Source of the DNA: Bacteroidales bacterium
GTDB taxonomy: Bacteria > Bacteroidota > Bacteroidia > Bacteroidales > P3
DNA: 34,919 nucleotides
Direction: 5' to 3'
Assembly (NCBI GenBank): GCA_017530105.1
Contig: JAFXMW010000137.1
Coordinates: forward strand, 1-34,919
In this document: one piece after another, positions 22,722 through 32,091 of the stretch
How the letters are laid out: every line of letters begins with the position of its first letter
How positions within the stretch are numbered: position 1 is the first letter of the stretch
Translations under genes and position numbers: made by a program
Notes under the pieces: model-generated
Told to the model about the DNA's origin: nothing
Seen by the model: only the letters and a program-made list of their open reading frames with translations
Database searches by the model: none

Positions 22722-25700
22722 TTAGCGAACAATCAGTTTCTTGACCATGTTGACGCTGTCGCCGGTGATGCGTACGAAGTAGGCACCCTGGGCGAGGTTG
22801 TCGACATCCATCGTCTTGGCACAGTCGCTGTTGCACTCGAGGGTCTCGGTGGCAACGGTGCGGCCGTTCATGTCGACGACGGCAATCTTAACCTTTCCGT
22901 TCACTCCGCTCACAGTGATGGTGGTGGAGTTGCTGGTCGGGTTGGGATAGATGGTGCAGGTGGCTGATGTGACATCGTCGATGCCTTCACCCTGAGTGCG
23001 GAAGTTGGCAGTGACGTAGGCGCTGTAGTTGCCGTCGCCACAGTCGGTGCGGACACTGACGGTGTAGTTGGTGCGGCGGGTGAGGCCGGTGAGGTTGGCA
23101 CGCGGTTCGCTGACAGTGGCATCGCTGACGGTGCTACCGTTGGGATCGCTCACCACTACCTGCCAACGGTCGCCGGTGGCGCCGGGTGTCCAGGTGACGG
23201 TGGCAGAGGTCTCAGTAATCTCAGTCACGTTGAGGCTGGTGACAGGATCGCAGTCCTCGGAGGGTTGCTCGCCGGTGGTGAAGGTGGCCACGATGCTCCA
23301 GGCACTGTAGGTGTTCTGGTCGCAGAGAGCGCGGACGTAGACATCGTACTGGGTCTCGTAGTCGAGGTTGTTGATGACTGCGGGCGAGGTGGTGGCGCTG
23401 ACAACGGTACCGGCGTTGTGGCTGAAGCCGTGAGGACCATACTCAAGCTCGTAGCTGATGTTGCCCTCGCCGGGAGTCCAGTTGACGGTGACGCTGTTGT
23501 CGGCCACGGTGGTGGTTACACCGGTGGGTGCCAGGCAGGTGACACCGCCGCTGAGGGTGGTGGCGCTGACGTTGACCCAGTTCTCGCTCAACCAGTTGGT
23601 GCCGCAGACGGCTTTGACGTAGAAGTCGTAGTCGGTTTCGTCTTCAAGACCGTTGAACACATAGCTGTTGGTGGCAGTGTTGACCTGAGTGCCAGTACCC
23701 TGGTCGAAACCATAGTAGCCGTATTCGATTACCCAGCCCTGAGCCATCGGGTCGGCAGTCCAGTTGAGGGTAATGCTGTTGGCTGTGATGTTGCCGGCAG
23801 TGAGTCCGGTGACATTGGGGCAGACGGCAGTGGAGAAGGTCACAGTGTCGCTCCAGTCGCCTTCGAGCAGGTCGACACCGCAGAGGGCGCGGACAGAGGC
23901 GTTGTAGGTGACACCGGCGATGAAGCCGCCAACGGTGGCAGGACGTGTGGTGACGCGGTAGACGCTGTCGAAGCCGGCAAACCAGACGTGGATGTCCCAA
24001 GCGGTTTCGGTGCCGTTGACATTCCAGTCGAAGGTGGCGGTGGCGTTGGTGGCGGCGATAGCGTGGAGGCTGTCGGGAGTGAGGCAGGGCAGGCTGTCGG
24101 TGAGGAAGCCGCCGAGAACCCACTCGCTATAGCCGAGGCTGTCGGCGTTGCAGTCCTGACGTACACGGAAGGTGTAGTTGGTGGCGGGTTGCAGTCCGGT
24201 GAAGGTGTAGGTGTTGCCAGTGACAGTGATGTCGTTGGCAGGCCAGTTGGGGGCTGCCGAAGGCTTGATGTTGACTTCGTAGTTGGTGCCAGTGCCAACC
24301 CAAGTGACGGTAGCGGAGTGGTAGTCGTTGGTTACAGAGGCGATGGAAGGTTGACGACAAGCCGAGCTGCCGCAGCTGATGAGGCGGTAGATGGGTACGG
24401 TAGAGGTGGCAGTACCGCCGGAGATGGAGCCAATAGTGTAGGGGGTGCCGTCACGATAGATGTAGCGTGCTTTGCTGGAAGAGGCATTGAAGGCATCGAA
24501 ATAGCCGCTGCTGGTCCAGCCGCCGTGGCGACGGTCGATAGCGACTACGATATTGCTGTGGCCATCCCAAGTGAAGACGGTGTCGAACATGATGTACTGC
24601 CAGTCGTTGGTGGTGTAGCTGAGGTCGCCGGTGAATACTTTCACAAAAGTGGCGGTGTCTTGGATAAAGTCGCCGCTAAGGTCGGTGAGAGAGGTGTGGG
24701 CCAGATAGATTGTGCAATTGGTGAAGTATGTGCCACCAGTTGTGTTCTGCGGTTTGAATGCCCAGGCTGTGATGTCGGTTAAGCCGTCGAGGTCGGCACT
24801 GTCCATAATGACCTCGGTGTAGCTGTATTCATATGTGGCATAACCGGGGAAGTAGGAGGTGGACTCGGTGCAGACGGTGGCGTTGGTAATTTCGACAGCA
24901 TTTTCGCACATGGCTGTGGAGAATACAACACCATCGCTGAAAAGACTGCTGTCGCTACCGCAAAGTTTCTGTACCCATGCAACATAGGTTGTCAAGGGGC
25001 TCAGACCGGTGAGGGTAATGCTGTTGGTGTTGGTGTTGACGAATTGGTTGGTGCTTGCCGGTTCGCCTTGCACACGATATGCAACACGGTATTGTGCAGA
25101 GGCGGATCCGTTCCATGTGAGGGTGGCAGAGGTGCTGCCGATAGAAGCCTCGTTGACGGCCATATTGACAGGACGCGGGCAGGAACTGTAATCAATGTGG
25201 ATGTCGTCGACAATGGCGGGGCCGAATACCCAGTCGTAGCTGTTGCCGGTGTTCTGGTTGAACCAGAAGAAAGCGACACGCTTGACACCGTGAATGGTGT
25301 CGAGGACGGAATGGGCAAGAGTCCAGGTGGTGTCGAGACGTACATTGACAATGCGGTAGAGGTCGTTGACATTGCCCCAAGGCGAGGTGATGTTGGAGTT
25401 GGAGGCAACGACGGGGACGCTGGGATCGACCAGGAAGACCATCAAGCCATCGTAACGGTTGGAAACGGTGGCACCGCATTTGTATCGGAAGGTGATGTCG
25501 AAGGTGGTGTCAATAGTGCCGAAGTCGATGTCGCGCCATACAGCGGTATTCACAACAGCAGTCATGTTAGTGCCGAAGGTGGCACCGTTGTCGGGTGAGA
25601 CATACATGGAGTAGTTGCCGTCGTAGGCAGGCACAGCGTTGCCACGGAACCAGTTGACCGTGGTGTTGCTGTTGGTTTGCCAGTTGGCCCATTCGGTGCT

Positions 25701-28700
25701 ATCCTCGAAGTTGTAGCTGTAGGGGATAGAGGCGGGCAACTGTGAAGTGCTGAGGGGGCAGGGTTGGTAGCTGTAGAGACCGGTGTCGTAGGCTGAGCAG
25801 ACGCTGCGGACATAGAATTCGCCATTGTATGAGGAAGGCAGAGAAGTGAGGGTGAAGGGGTTGGAAGTGGCGGTGACAATAGTTCCGGTACCCAACTGGA
25901 ATCCACGGGGGCCGTATTCAATTATCCAGCTGGTGGCGCTGCCGCGTTCGTGCCAACTCAGGTCGACAGTAGTGGCGGTGGCGTTGGTGGCCAGCAAGGA
26001 GTCGGGACGCGGGCAGGTGGGAATGAACTCGAGGGTAATGTCATCGACATAAGTGTAGAAATAATTGGTGGCATAGTAGGTCTTGATAGCAATGTAAGCT
26101 CCGTTGTCGGTGTAGTTGCTGAACGGTACCTCAAAGGTGTTCCACTGGTTGAGGAGGCCGTTGTGCTGGACGGTGTCGACAGGGACAAACGAAGCTGTGT
26201 TGAAAGGATCGGTCATGACACCCACCACAAATGCGGGTGCTGCGTAAGAGCTGGAGTAGTGGAGAGCGTTGAACACAAGCTGTGTCTGGTTTACGGCAAT
26301 AACCGTAGTGTCGATTGCGGGCATGATAAGCCAGGAGGTGTAGTCTTCGGAAGAGCTCTTATACATATATATAGAGCCGCCAGTGGTGCCACTGTGGTTG
26401 TAGTTGGCGCTGATATAGGTGTAGGTGCTGTAGGAACCGGTACGATACCAGCAACTGGGAATCACACCCGTGCCGACACCCCAGTTGTTGAAGTTCTCGG
26501 AGAACGGCAGGGTGGCAATGGCAGCGCAAAGGGTGGTGGCGCTTACCTCGCAGGCATTGGAGTCGGTGCCGCAGTTGCCAACAACTTTAAATTCGTAGGT
26601 AGTACCGGAGGCCAGATTAGTGAAATGGTAGAGGGTGTTGGTGGTAGTGGTGACGAAAGTATAGTTGGGAGTACCGGCTTGACGATAATAGACATTCCAA
26701 GAGGTCTCGGTGTTGCCGGGAGCCCACACCAAATCGACGGACGTGGTTGCCACATTAGCCGTTGCGGCAACGGGAGCTGCGCAGGTACGGGTTTGTGAGC
26801 ATTCGATGAAGTGGAAAGCCATGTTGGGACGGAAGCTATGGGTGTCAGTGGACATGTCGGAGCTGGGGTAGAAGTAGCTGTCGCTGTACCATGAAAAAGC
26901 CTTGCCCGAGGTGCTATGGCAATTCCAGACATAAGACATGCCGTTGTAATTGTCGGAATTGTCGATGACGGCTACAACCAGGTTGCCACCAGTGTAGGAG
27001 AAAGCGCCTTCGTTGAAATCGAAGCGATTCCAACCGGCTGAGCAGTTGAGAGAGCCCTCATATACTTTCACCATGTCGTTGGGGTTGACATAGTCGCTGG
27101 TGGAGATGGAGGTACGGTTTGTGTTGGCCAGATATACCGTGCAGTTGGTCTTGTAGGTCATGGGCGAACTGTAGGCATAGTCGAGGCTGAGACCTGTAAT
27201 GACAGAGGCACCGGCTGTGTCGAGCTCGGAAGCCAGATAAAGCTGTTCGGAGAAGGTGTTGTGGTAATAGTTGTTGACAGGAATGTTGTAGGATGTTGTG
27301 GAAGACAGACCTGTGGTGGCGGAACTCACGGTGTCGTTATGGGAAGAGGTGGAGTCAATGACCAGACAATCGTAGTCGCGAGTGTTGAAGTAGGATGTCA
27401 CCCAGCTGCTGTTGCCGTCGGCACAAACAGCTGCTACGCGCAAATCATACGTTGAAAGGGGAGTGAGTCCCGTTATGGCTGCATAGGTGTTGGATGAGGT
27501 TATTGTTGTCCACATGCTGTCGGTGGCCAATTTATACTCTACTTGTGCACCTGTGTAGTTGTCGGGATTATATGCACTGGGATTCCATGTTACCATGGCA
27601 GAGGTGACACCCGCAGCCACAGCGAGGTTTTCGACAGCACCGCAATCGGGAACGGGGAGACACATAACGTGAATCTCGAAACCGGAACTGACTACGCTAC
27701 CGTCGGAGGTGAATTTGATGGTGAGAGGACCAGAGGTGGATTCGAGGGTGTCGATGGTACCGCTGTTGCCGTTATACAGTTCTGTGCCGGAAGTGCCAGC
27801 GCCATCGTAGATGTACAGGTGGTCGCAGCAGGTTTCGGCGTTGACAGAGCCGTACATCTTCAGATAGGTACCTTCGGTGGGATAGACTACCAGCGTTGAG
27901 TTGCAGTTGCTGGCATAGTCGCCGGTGGCGCCACCGTTGTCATAAATGGTGTAGCCGCAACCCATAATAGTGTATGAACCCGTTGTCGCCATGTTGTAGA
28001 AGTAGCCGGGTGTTGCTGTGACGGGGCCGATCCACATGCTGGGTTCATCGCCGCAATCGGTGCGGACATAGAAATCGTAGGCTAATCCCATGGTCAGGCC
28101 TGTGAACATATAGCTGGAGTCGCCCGAAACAAGGATGAGGTTATCAACAACCGTGTCGGGGTTGATGCCGGAGGGACCGTAGGCCAGTTCGAAGGAATAG
28201 TTGTTAGCCGTGTCGCTCCATGAGACCCATACGGTGTCGCCAAGCACTGAGTCGGCAGTAAAGTTGAAAGGAGCAGTGCAGTCGGAGAGGTAGACGCAGT
28301 TGGAATGGAGTGCAAAGCCGGCATGCTGGACACTGCCGTCAGAGGTGAAATGAATGGTGAAGGCTCCTGTGGTAGAGATGAAGGGGCCAATGGTGACAGC
28401 TGAGCCTGAAGAGGGGCTGGTGCCGCTGAACAGTGGAGTACCCGAAGTGCCGATACCGTCATAGACGGAGAAATAGTCGCAGCAGCCTTCTCCGATATAA
28501 GTGCCGGAGAGGGTGATAGTGGAATCGGTAGAGGGTGACAAGAGTACAAGGGTGTTGTTGGAGTTGCTGGCGTAGTTGCCGTCAGGACCGCCGTTATCGT
28601 AGATGTTGATACCACAGGTACGGACGGTGTCGACAGTTTGGTTCATGATGTAAGTACCAGGCATGACATCGCCGAAGGATACCCATGTACTTGATTCACT

Positions 28701-31193
28701 ACAGTTGGAACGGATATAAATGGTGTACATTGTGTCACTGCTCAGACCGGTGAGGGTGTAGCTGGTGTCATAGACTGTGATGCCAATGGTGTTCTCGTCA
28801 GGAGTGAAACCAGTGGGGCCATAGGCTATTTCGTAAGAAGTGGCACCGTTTGCTTCGCTCCAGTTCAGAGTGACCCAGTCAGAACCTTGTGCAACAACAG
28901 AGCGGTTGACGGGAACTGGACAGCCAGAGAGATAAACACAGTTGGTATGCAGCTCATAACCAGAATAGACGGAGCTGACGTCAGAGGTGAAACGGATGGT
29001 GAAAGCACCGGTGTTGGAGGTGAAGGGTCCAATGGCGATACCCTGGCCTGAACCATAGTAAAGCTGTTCGCCAGAGGTGCCAATGCCGTCGTAAATATAG
29101 AGGAAATCATAGCTGGACTCACTGTTGAGTGTGCCGGAGAGTACGATTGTGCTATCCGTCGAGGGCGAGATAAGAACCAGCGTGTTATCGGCGTAGTTGG
29201 AGTAGTTGCCAGTGGGACCGCCGTTGTCGAAGATGGTGACTCCGCAGACACGGAGTGTGTCAATGGATTGGGTCATGATGTAGGCACCGGGCATGACGCT
29301 TCCGAAAGAGACCCAGGCACTGTAGTCGTCGCCGCCGCAGTCACTGCGCACATAGACGGAATAGAGGGTGTCGTTGCTCAAATCGGTGATGGTGTAGGTG
29401 GTGTCATACACATCGATGGCTGTGTTATCATCAGGTGTGAAACCAGAAGCACCATAGGCAATCTGATAGGAAGTGGCATTGGCAACGCCGTTCCAAATCA
29501 GTGTCACCCAGCTGGAACCCGTGCCGGCAATGGAACGGCCAGTGGGGGTGGTGCAGGTGGGAGGAGTGGTGACAGTGATAGAGACGGGAAGGCTGGTGTC
29601 ATCCACATCGCATACGGCACGCAGGACAAAATGATAAGTAGTGTCGGGTGTGAGGCCGTAGATGGTGTGTGTGGTGTCGAAAGCCGACTCGGACATTTCG
29701 CCGTAGGTGATTTCCCAAGCGGTCTCCATGCCGCCGGCATGCCATGTCAGGGTGACCTCGGTAGGCTGTACATCGCTGGCCACAAGGCCATAAGGTGCAG
29801 GACAGGTGTTGCGGCTGATCGCCACATTGTCGATGGCGGCGGGAGGGTTGTTACCTTGACTGCCGTCATTGCGCCAGAGGAAGACAATCTTATAGGTGCC
29901 GGGAGTGGTGATGTTGAAAACACCCGACTGGGTCTGCCATGATGATTGACCGTTGAGTCGGTAAGCACCATCGATGGCTATACCGCCTGCAGGCACTGCA
30001 GAACTATTGTTGAAACCGCTGTAATCGCCTGCTGTCAATTCCGTAGTCAGCGGCACGATGGCGGCACGGATGAAGTCGTAACTGCTTTCGCCGTTGGCTT
30101 TCCAGTCGTAGCTGTAGGTATATTCGCCAGCCATGGAGAAGGTGATTGCCCGCTCAGCGAAAACGTGTGAGGTAGAGTTGTTTGAATACTCGTTGGAAGT
30201 ACCATTGTTGTTGGAGACATAGAGGCTGCGGCTGCCGCCGTTGTTGGTGGCAGAGTCTACAACCCACTGGTTGGTCTGCGTGCCATTGATGAGGTTCCAG
30301 CCATTGGTGCCGGACTGCTCAAAATCGCAAAAATAGGGAACATTGGCGGGAAGACCTACCAGAGTGGAGGCGGTTATAGATACAGCACGGCTGTTTTCAC
30401 TGCCGCAGTCGGCATAAACATAGATGTGATAAGTGGTGGAGGTGTCAAGACCCATAAGGGTGGTGCTGGGGGTGCCATAGACATTCACAGTGTTGGCAGT
30501 GTTCATGCCCAGCAGAGAGTCGGGAATGGGGTTGATGTCGTATTCAACTACCCAAGCGGTGGCGTTGTCGTTCTCTTGCCAACTGAGGGCCAGCCAGTCG
30601 ACGCCGGCGCTGTCGGCCGTTAAATTGGTAGGAGCGATACAGGAGGGGATATAATCGATTTCAAGGTCGTCGATCATCAGTGTGTAGCTGCCGGAAGAGG
30701 TGACGCGCATGGCCATGCGGTCGCCTGAACCAGTGTAGTTGTTGAAAAGCACAGTGTACTGGTTGTACGAACCATGCCAGTTGCCACCGCTGCCCACAGT
30801 CAGGGCAATGGTGTCGACGGGTTCGAATGTAGTGCCGTCCATCACACCCACTTCGAACACGAAGTTGTGGTTCATGACAGAGGCATAGAAGGAGAGCTGG
30901 AGCTGGCTAACGTCAGACACCTGGGGCAGAGCGGCAAGTTCCGTCTGTCCTGTCGAGCTCTCAAACTCAAAGTACACACTGCCGTTGCGGGCATTGCTTG
31001 CGTACTGGTACACGGCCGGGAAAGTACCCGAGCCACTGCTACCTGACTGCAACTGCGACCATCCTGTGGGCAGTTGTCCTGTTGTCAGCCCTTCAAATCC
31101 CGTGGTATACGGAATGGTAAGCTGGGCTGAGGCCACCCACGGAACACATAACAGTGCCATCATGAGCAACCATTTTTGTAATTGTTTAAACAT
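22722..31193 (-). CDS. giant T9SS-secreted multidomain surface protein (FnIII/CUB/MAM-like)
   Basis: 2823 aa. Signal peptide 1-23 (LLMMALLCVPWVASA, cut before QLTIPY). By eye the modules run: MAM/jelly-roll-like 24-185; FnIII 186-285; MAM-like 286-464; FnIII 465-547 and 548-636; CUB-like 637-758; FnIII 759-846; CUB-like 847-972; FnIII 973-1063; CUB-like 1064-1184; FnIII 1185-1276; unidentified beta domain 1277-1471; FnIII 1472-1556; MAM-like 1557-1727; FnIII 1728-1816; MAM-like 1817-2005; FnIII 2006-2096; second copy of the unidentified domain 2097-2279; five FnIII 2280-2740; T9SS type A sorting domain 2741-2823 (IYPNPTSNSTTITVSG ... NLAQGAYFVRITG ... MVKKLIVR). Most modules end in a Cys followed by a Pro-rich start. 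No enzyme motif was seen, so adhesion or matrix binding is the best guess. The protein should cross the outer membrane by T9SS and be anchored to surface glycolipid. Confidence 0.93.
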   Translation of the reverse strand: MFKQLQKWLLMMALLCVPWVASAQLTIPYTTGFEGLTTGQLPTGWSQLQSGSSGSGTFPAVYQYASNARNGSVYFEFESSTGQTELAALPQVSDVSQLQLSFYASVMNHNFVFEVGVMDGTTFEPVDTIALTVGSGGNWHGSYNQYTVLFNNYTGSGDRMAMRVTSSGSYTLMIDDLEIDYIPSCIAPTNLTADSAGVDWLALSWQENDNATAWVVEYDINPIPDSLLGMNTANTVNVYGTPSTTLMGLDTSTTYHIYVYADCGSENSRAVSITASTLVGLPANVPYFCDFEQSGTNGWNLINGTQTNQWVVDSATNNGGSRSLYVSNNNGTSNEYSNNSTSHVFAERAITFSMAGEYTYSYDWKANGESSYDFIRAAIVPLTTELTAGDYSGFNNSSAVPAGGIAIDGAYRLNGQSSWQTQSGVFNITTPGTYKIVFLWRNDGSQGNNPPAAIDNVAISRNTCPAPYGLVASDVQPTEVTLTWHAGGMETAWEITYGEMSESAFDTTHTIYGLTPDTTYHFVLRAVCDVDDTSLPVSITVTTPPTCTTPTGRSIAGTGSSWVTLIWNGVANATSYQIAYGASGFTPDDNTAIDVYDTTYTITDLSNDTLYSVYVRSDCGGDDYSAWVSFGSVMPGAYIMTQSIDTLRVCGVTIFDNGGPTGNYSNYADNTLVLISPSTDSTIVLSGTLNSESSYDFLYIYDGIGTSGEQLYYGSGQGIAIGPFTSNTGAFTIRFTSDVSSVYSGYELHTNCVYLSGCPVPVNRSVVAQGSDWVTLNWSEANGATSYEIAYGPTGFTPDENTIGITVYDTSYTLTGLSSDTMYTIYIRSNCSESSTWVSFGDVMPGTYIMNQTVDTVRTCGINIYDNGGPDGNYASNSNNTLVLLSPSTDSTITLSGTYIGEGCCDYFSVYDGIGTSGTPLFSGTSPSSGSAVTIGPFISTTGAFTIHFTSDGSVQHAGFALHSNCVYLSDCTAPFNFTADSVLGDTVWVSWSDTANNYSFELAYGPSGINPDTVVDNLILVSGDSSYMFTGLTMGLAYDFYVRTDCGDEPSMWIGPVTATPGYFYNMATTGSYTIMGCGYTIYDNGGATGDYASNCNSTLVVYPTEGTYLKMYGSVNAETCCDHLYIYDGAGTSGTELYNGNSGTIDTLESTSGPLTIKFTSDGSVVSSGFEIHVMCLPVPDCGAVENLAVAAGVTSAMVTWNPSAYNPDNYTGAQVEYKLATDSMWTTITSSNTYAAITGLTPLSTYDLRVAAVCADGNSSWVTSYFNTRDYDCLVIDSTSSHNDTVSSATTGLSSTTSYNIPVNNYYHNTFSEQLYLASELDTAGASVITGLSLDYAYSSPMTYKTNCTVYLANTNRTSISTSDYVNPNDMVKVYEGSLNCSAGWNRFDFNEGAFSYTGGNLVVAVIDNSDNYNGMSYVWNCHSTSGKAFSWYSDSYFYPSSDMSTDTHSFRPNMAFHFIECSQTRTCAAPVAATANVATTSVDLVWAPGNTETSWNVYYRQAGTPNYTFVTTTTNTLYHFTNLASGTTYEFKVVGNCGTDSNACEVSATTLCAAIATLPFSENFNNWGVGTGVIPSCWYRTGSYSTYTYISANYNHSGTTGGSIYMYKSSSEDYTSWLIMPAIDTTVIAVNQTQLVFNALHYSSSYAAPAFVVGVMTDPFNTASFVPVDTVQHNGLLNQWNTFEVPFSNYTDNGAYIAIKTYYATNYFYTYVDDITLEFIPTCPRPDSLLATNATATTVDLSWHERGSATSWIIEYGPRGFQLGTGTIVTATSNPFTLTSLPSSYNGEFYVRSVCSAYDTGLYSYQPCPLSTSQLPASIPYSYNFEDSTEWANWQTNSNTTVNWFRGNAVPAYDGNYSMYVSPDNGATFGTNMTAVVNTAVWRDIDFGTIDTTFDITFRYKCGATVSNRYDGLMVFLVDPSVPVVASNSNITSPWGNVNDLYRIVNVRLDTTWTLAHSVLDTIHGVKRVAFFWFNQNTGNSYDWVFGPAIVDDIHIDYSSCPRPVNMAVNEASIGSTSATLTWNGSASAQYRVAYRVQGEPASTNQFVNTNTNSITLTGLSPLTTYVAWVQKLCGSDSSLFSDGVVFSTAMCENAVEITNATVCTESTSYFPGYATYEYSYTEVIMDSADLDGLTDITAWAFKPQNTTGGTYFTNCTIYLAHTSLTDLSGDFIQDTATFVKVFTGDLSYTTNDWQYIMFDTVFTWDGHSNIVVAIDRRHGGWTSSGYFDAFNASSSKARYIYRDGTPYTIGSISGGTATSTVPIYRLISCGSSACRQPSIASVTNDYHSATVTWVGTGTNYEVNIKPSAAPNWPANDITVTGNTYTFTGLQPATNYTFRVRQDCNADSLGYSEWVLGGFLTDSLPCLTPDSLHAIAATNATATFDWNVNGTETAWDIHVWFAGFDSVYRVTTRPATVGGFIAGVTYNASVRALCGVDLLEGDWSDTVTFSTAVCPNVTGLTAGNITANSITLNWTADPMAQGWVIEYGYYGFDQGTGTQVNTATNSYVFNGLEDETDYDFYVKAVCGTNWLSENWVNVSATTLSGGVTCLAPTGVTTTVADNSVTVNWTPGEGNISYELEYGPHGFSHNAGTVVSATTSPAVINNLDYETQYDVYVRALCDQNTYSAWSIVATFTTGEQPSEDCDPVTSLNVTEITETSATVTWTPGATGDRWQVVVSDPNGSTVSDATVSEPRANLTGLTRRTNYTVSVRTDCGDGNYSAYVTANFRTQGEGIDDVTSATCTIYPNPTSNSTTITVSGVNGKVKIAVVDMNGRTVATETLECNSDCAKTMDVDNLAQGAYFVRITGDSVNMVKKLIVR

Positions 31194-31791
31194 GTTGATG
31201 AATAATTAGTTGATAAAAAAATTAATGAATTGTGTCAGTGCTATTTTTTCCTTATTACCGTCAGGCTACATTGTCGTTCTTTCCATTCAATTATTGTTGT
31301 ACCAGCACAAACAGTCCATCATTGTTTATAAAATGACGGTGAATGGTGTAGTGAAAACGGTTTTGATGCATCAAAAAGAAGCTTACATTCTGCTCGCAAT
31401 GCCTGCAATTGGTTTGTATGAGGTACTTTTCTCGCATTTCTTTATCTATAATATTCTGTCTTATTAGTTAGAATACAGTTTATTGTATAAAGTGCACTAA
31501 TTTTTTTTAGTTTTCAAAAGTAGTATTTTTTTTTCAAACATTATTAATATATTGTTACATTTTACTTTTTTTATTCTTTTTAGCAATTTAGTTAATACCT
31601 TTTTTGCTTTTACATTTTATCAACAATTCCGAAAACTCAAATGCCAATTTGAGTTTTTTTAAACATCGAAAATCATCAAAAATTAATGAAATAACACCCC
31701 ATGTTTTTGCAATTTTGCCACAAAATAGGAAAAAACATCCCCTCAGAAGCAATTTTCACCACTTTTTAGTTTCCATTCCATAAAATGTGTA
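31194..31791. other. AT-rich divergent intergenic region (giant gene leader and upstream DNA)
   Basis: No believable gene. An 85-codon open frame (31210-31467, plus) has no recognisable protein character. A possible minus -7 element, TACTTTTG (complement of 31515-31522), would give the giant gene a leader of about 320 nt, but no TTG sits at the right distance. Confidence 0.5.
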
Positions 31792-31799
31792 TATTTTTG
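31792..31799 (+). promoter_or_regulatory. -7 element ahead of an early terminator, htpG side
   Basis: TATTTTTG (TAnnTTTG). A clear -33 TTG is not present. Transcription would begin near 31805 and meet the terminator at 31844-31879 within about 75 nt. Confidence 0.5.
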
Positions 31800-31843
31800 C
31801 AGCGTATTAACGAGAGTTTTTAGTTAATATTTTAGGTGAATCT

Positions 31844-31879
31844 GCAGCGGGGCTTATCCCTCCCCGCTGCGTTTTTTTT
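31844..31879 (+). terminator. intrinsic terminator in the htpG upstream region (attenuator or small-RNA end)
   Basis: GCAGCGGGG (31844-31852) pairs perfectly with CCCCGCTGC (31862-31870), followed by G and eight T. There is no plus-strand gene upstream within 13 kb of continuous minus coding, so it must end a transcript started just upstream. It lies 212 bp before htpG. Confidence 0.8.
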
Positions 31880-31992
31880 CTCCCCTTACAAAAGAAACCG
31901 CTTTGCTCGTCCCGCCATCCTTCTCCGATTCTTCTGTGTTTGGTTTCCCCATAAAAATGGGATAAGTGGCGTAGTTTTGGGCTGTGTTGTGC

Positions 31993-32031
31993 TGACAAAA
32001 TGGCATGACACAGGGTTGGCACAGAAATTGC
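31993..32031 (+). promoter_or_regulatory. sigma-54-type -24/-12 promoter with adjacent dyad, for htpG
   Basis: TTGGCACAGAAATTGC at 32016-32031 has the GG-N10-GC spacing and TGGCAC/TTGC cores of sigma-54 promoters. Eleven bases upstream, TGACA-AAA-TGGCA (31993-32005) forms an imperfect dyad that could bind an activator. Transcription would start near 32043, about 50 nt before the htpG start codon and downstream of the terminator. Confidence 0.55.
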
Positions 32032-32091
32032 CATATCTCTCACTGTGTTTTTACAGCACTTCATTAAATTAGAAACAAAAAAGTAAATGAT

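Noticed and set aside
23265-24782. 505-codon plus-strand frame within the giant gene
   Set aside because: Its product is a glycine/valine/aspartate-rich mirror of the FnIII repeats, with no signal or motif.
22722-31193. CRISPR-like or satellite reading of the repeated giant gene
   Set aside because: The repeats are diverged protein domains of about 90 codons, not short identical repeats with spacers.
31210-31467. 85-codon plus-strand frame upstream of htpG
   Set aside because: No start context, promoter or family signal; composition equals the surrounding AT-rich DNA.
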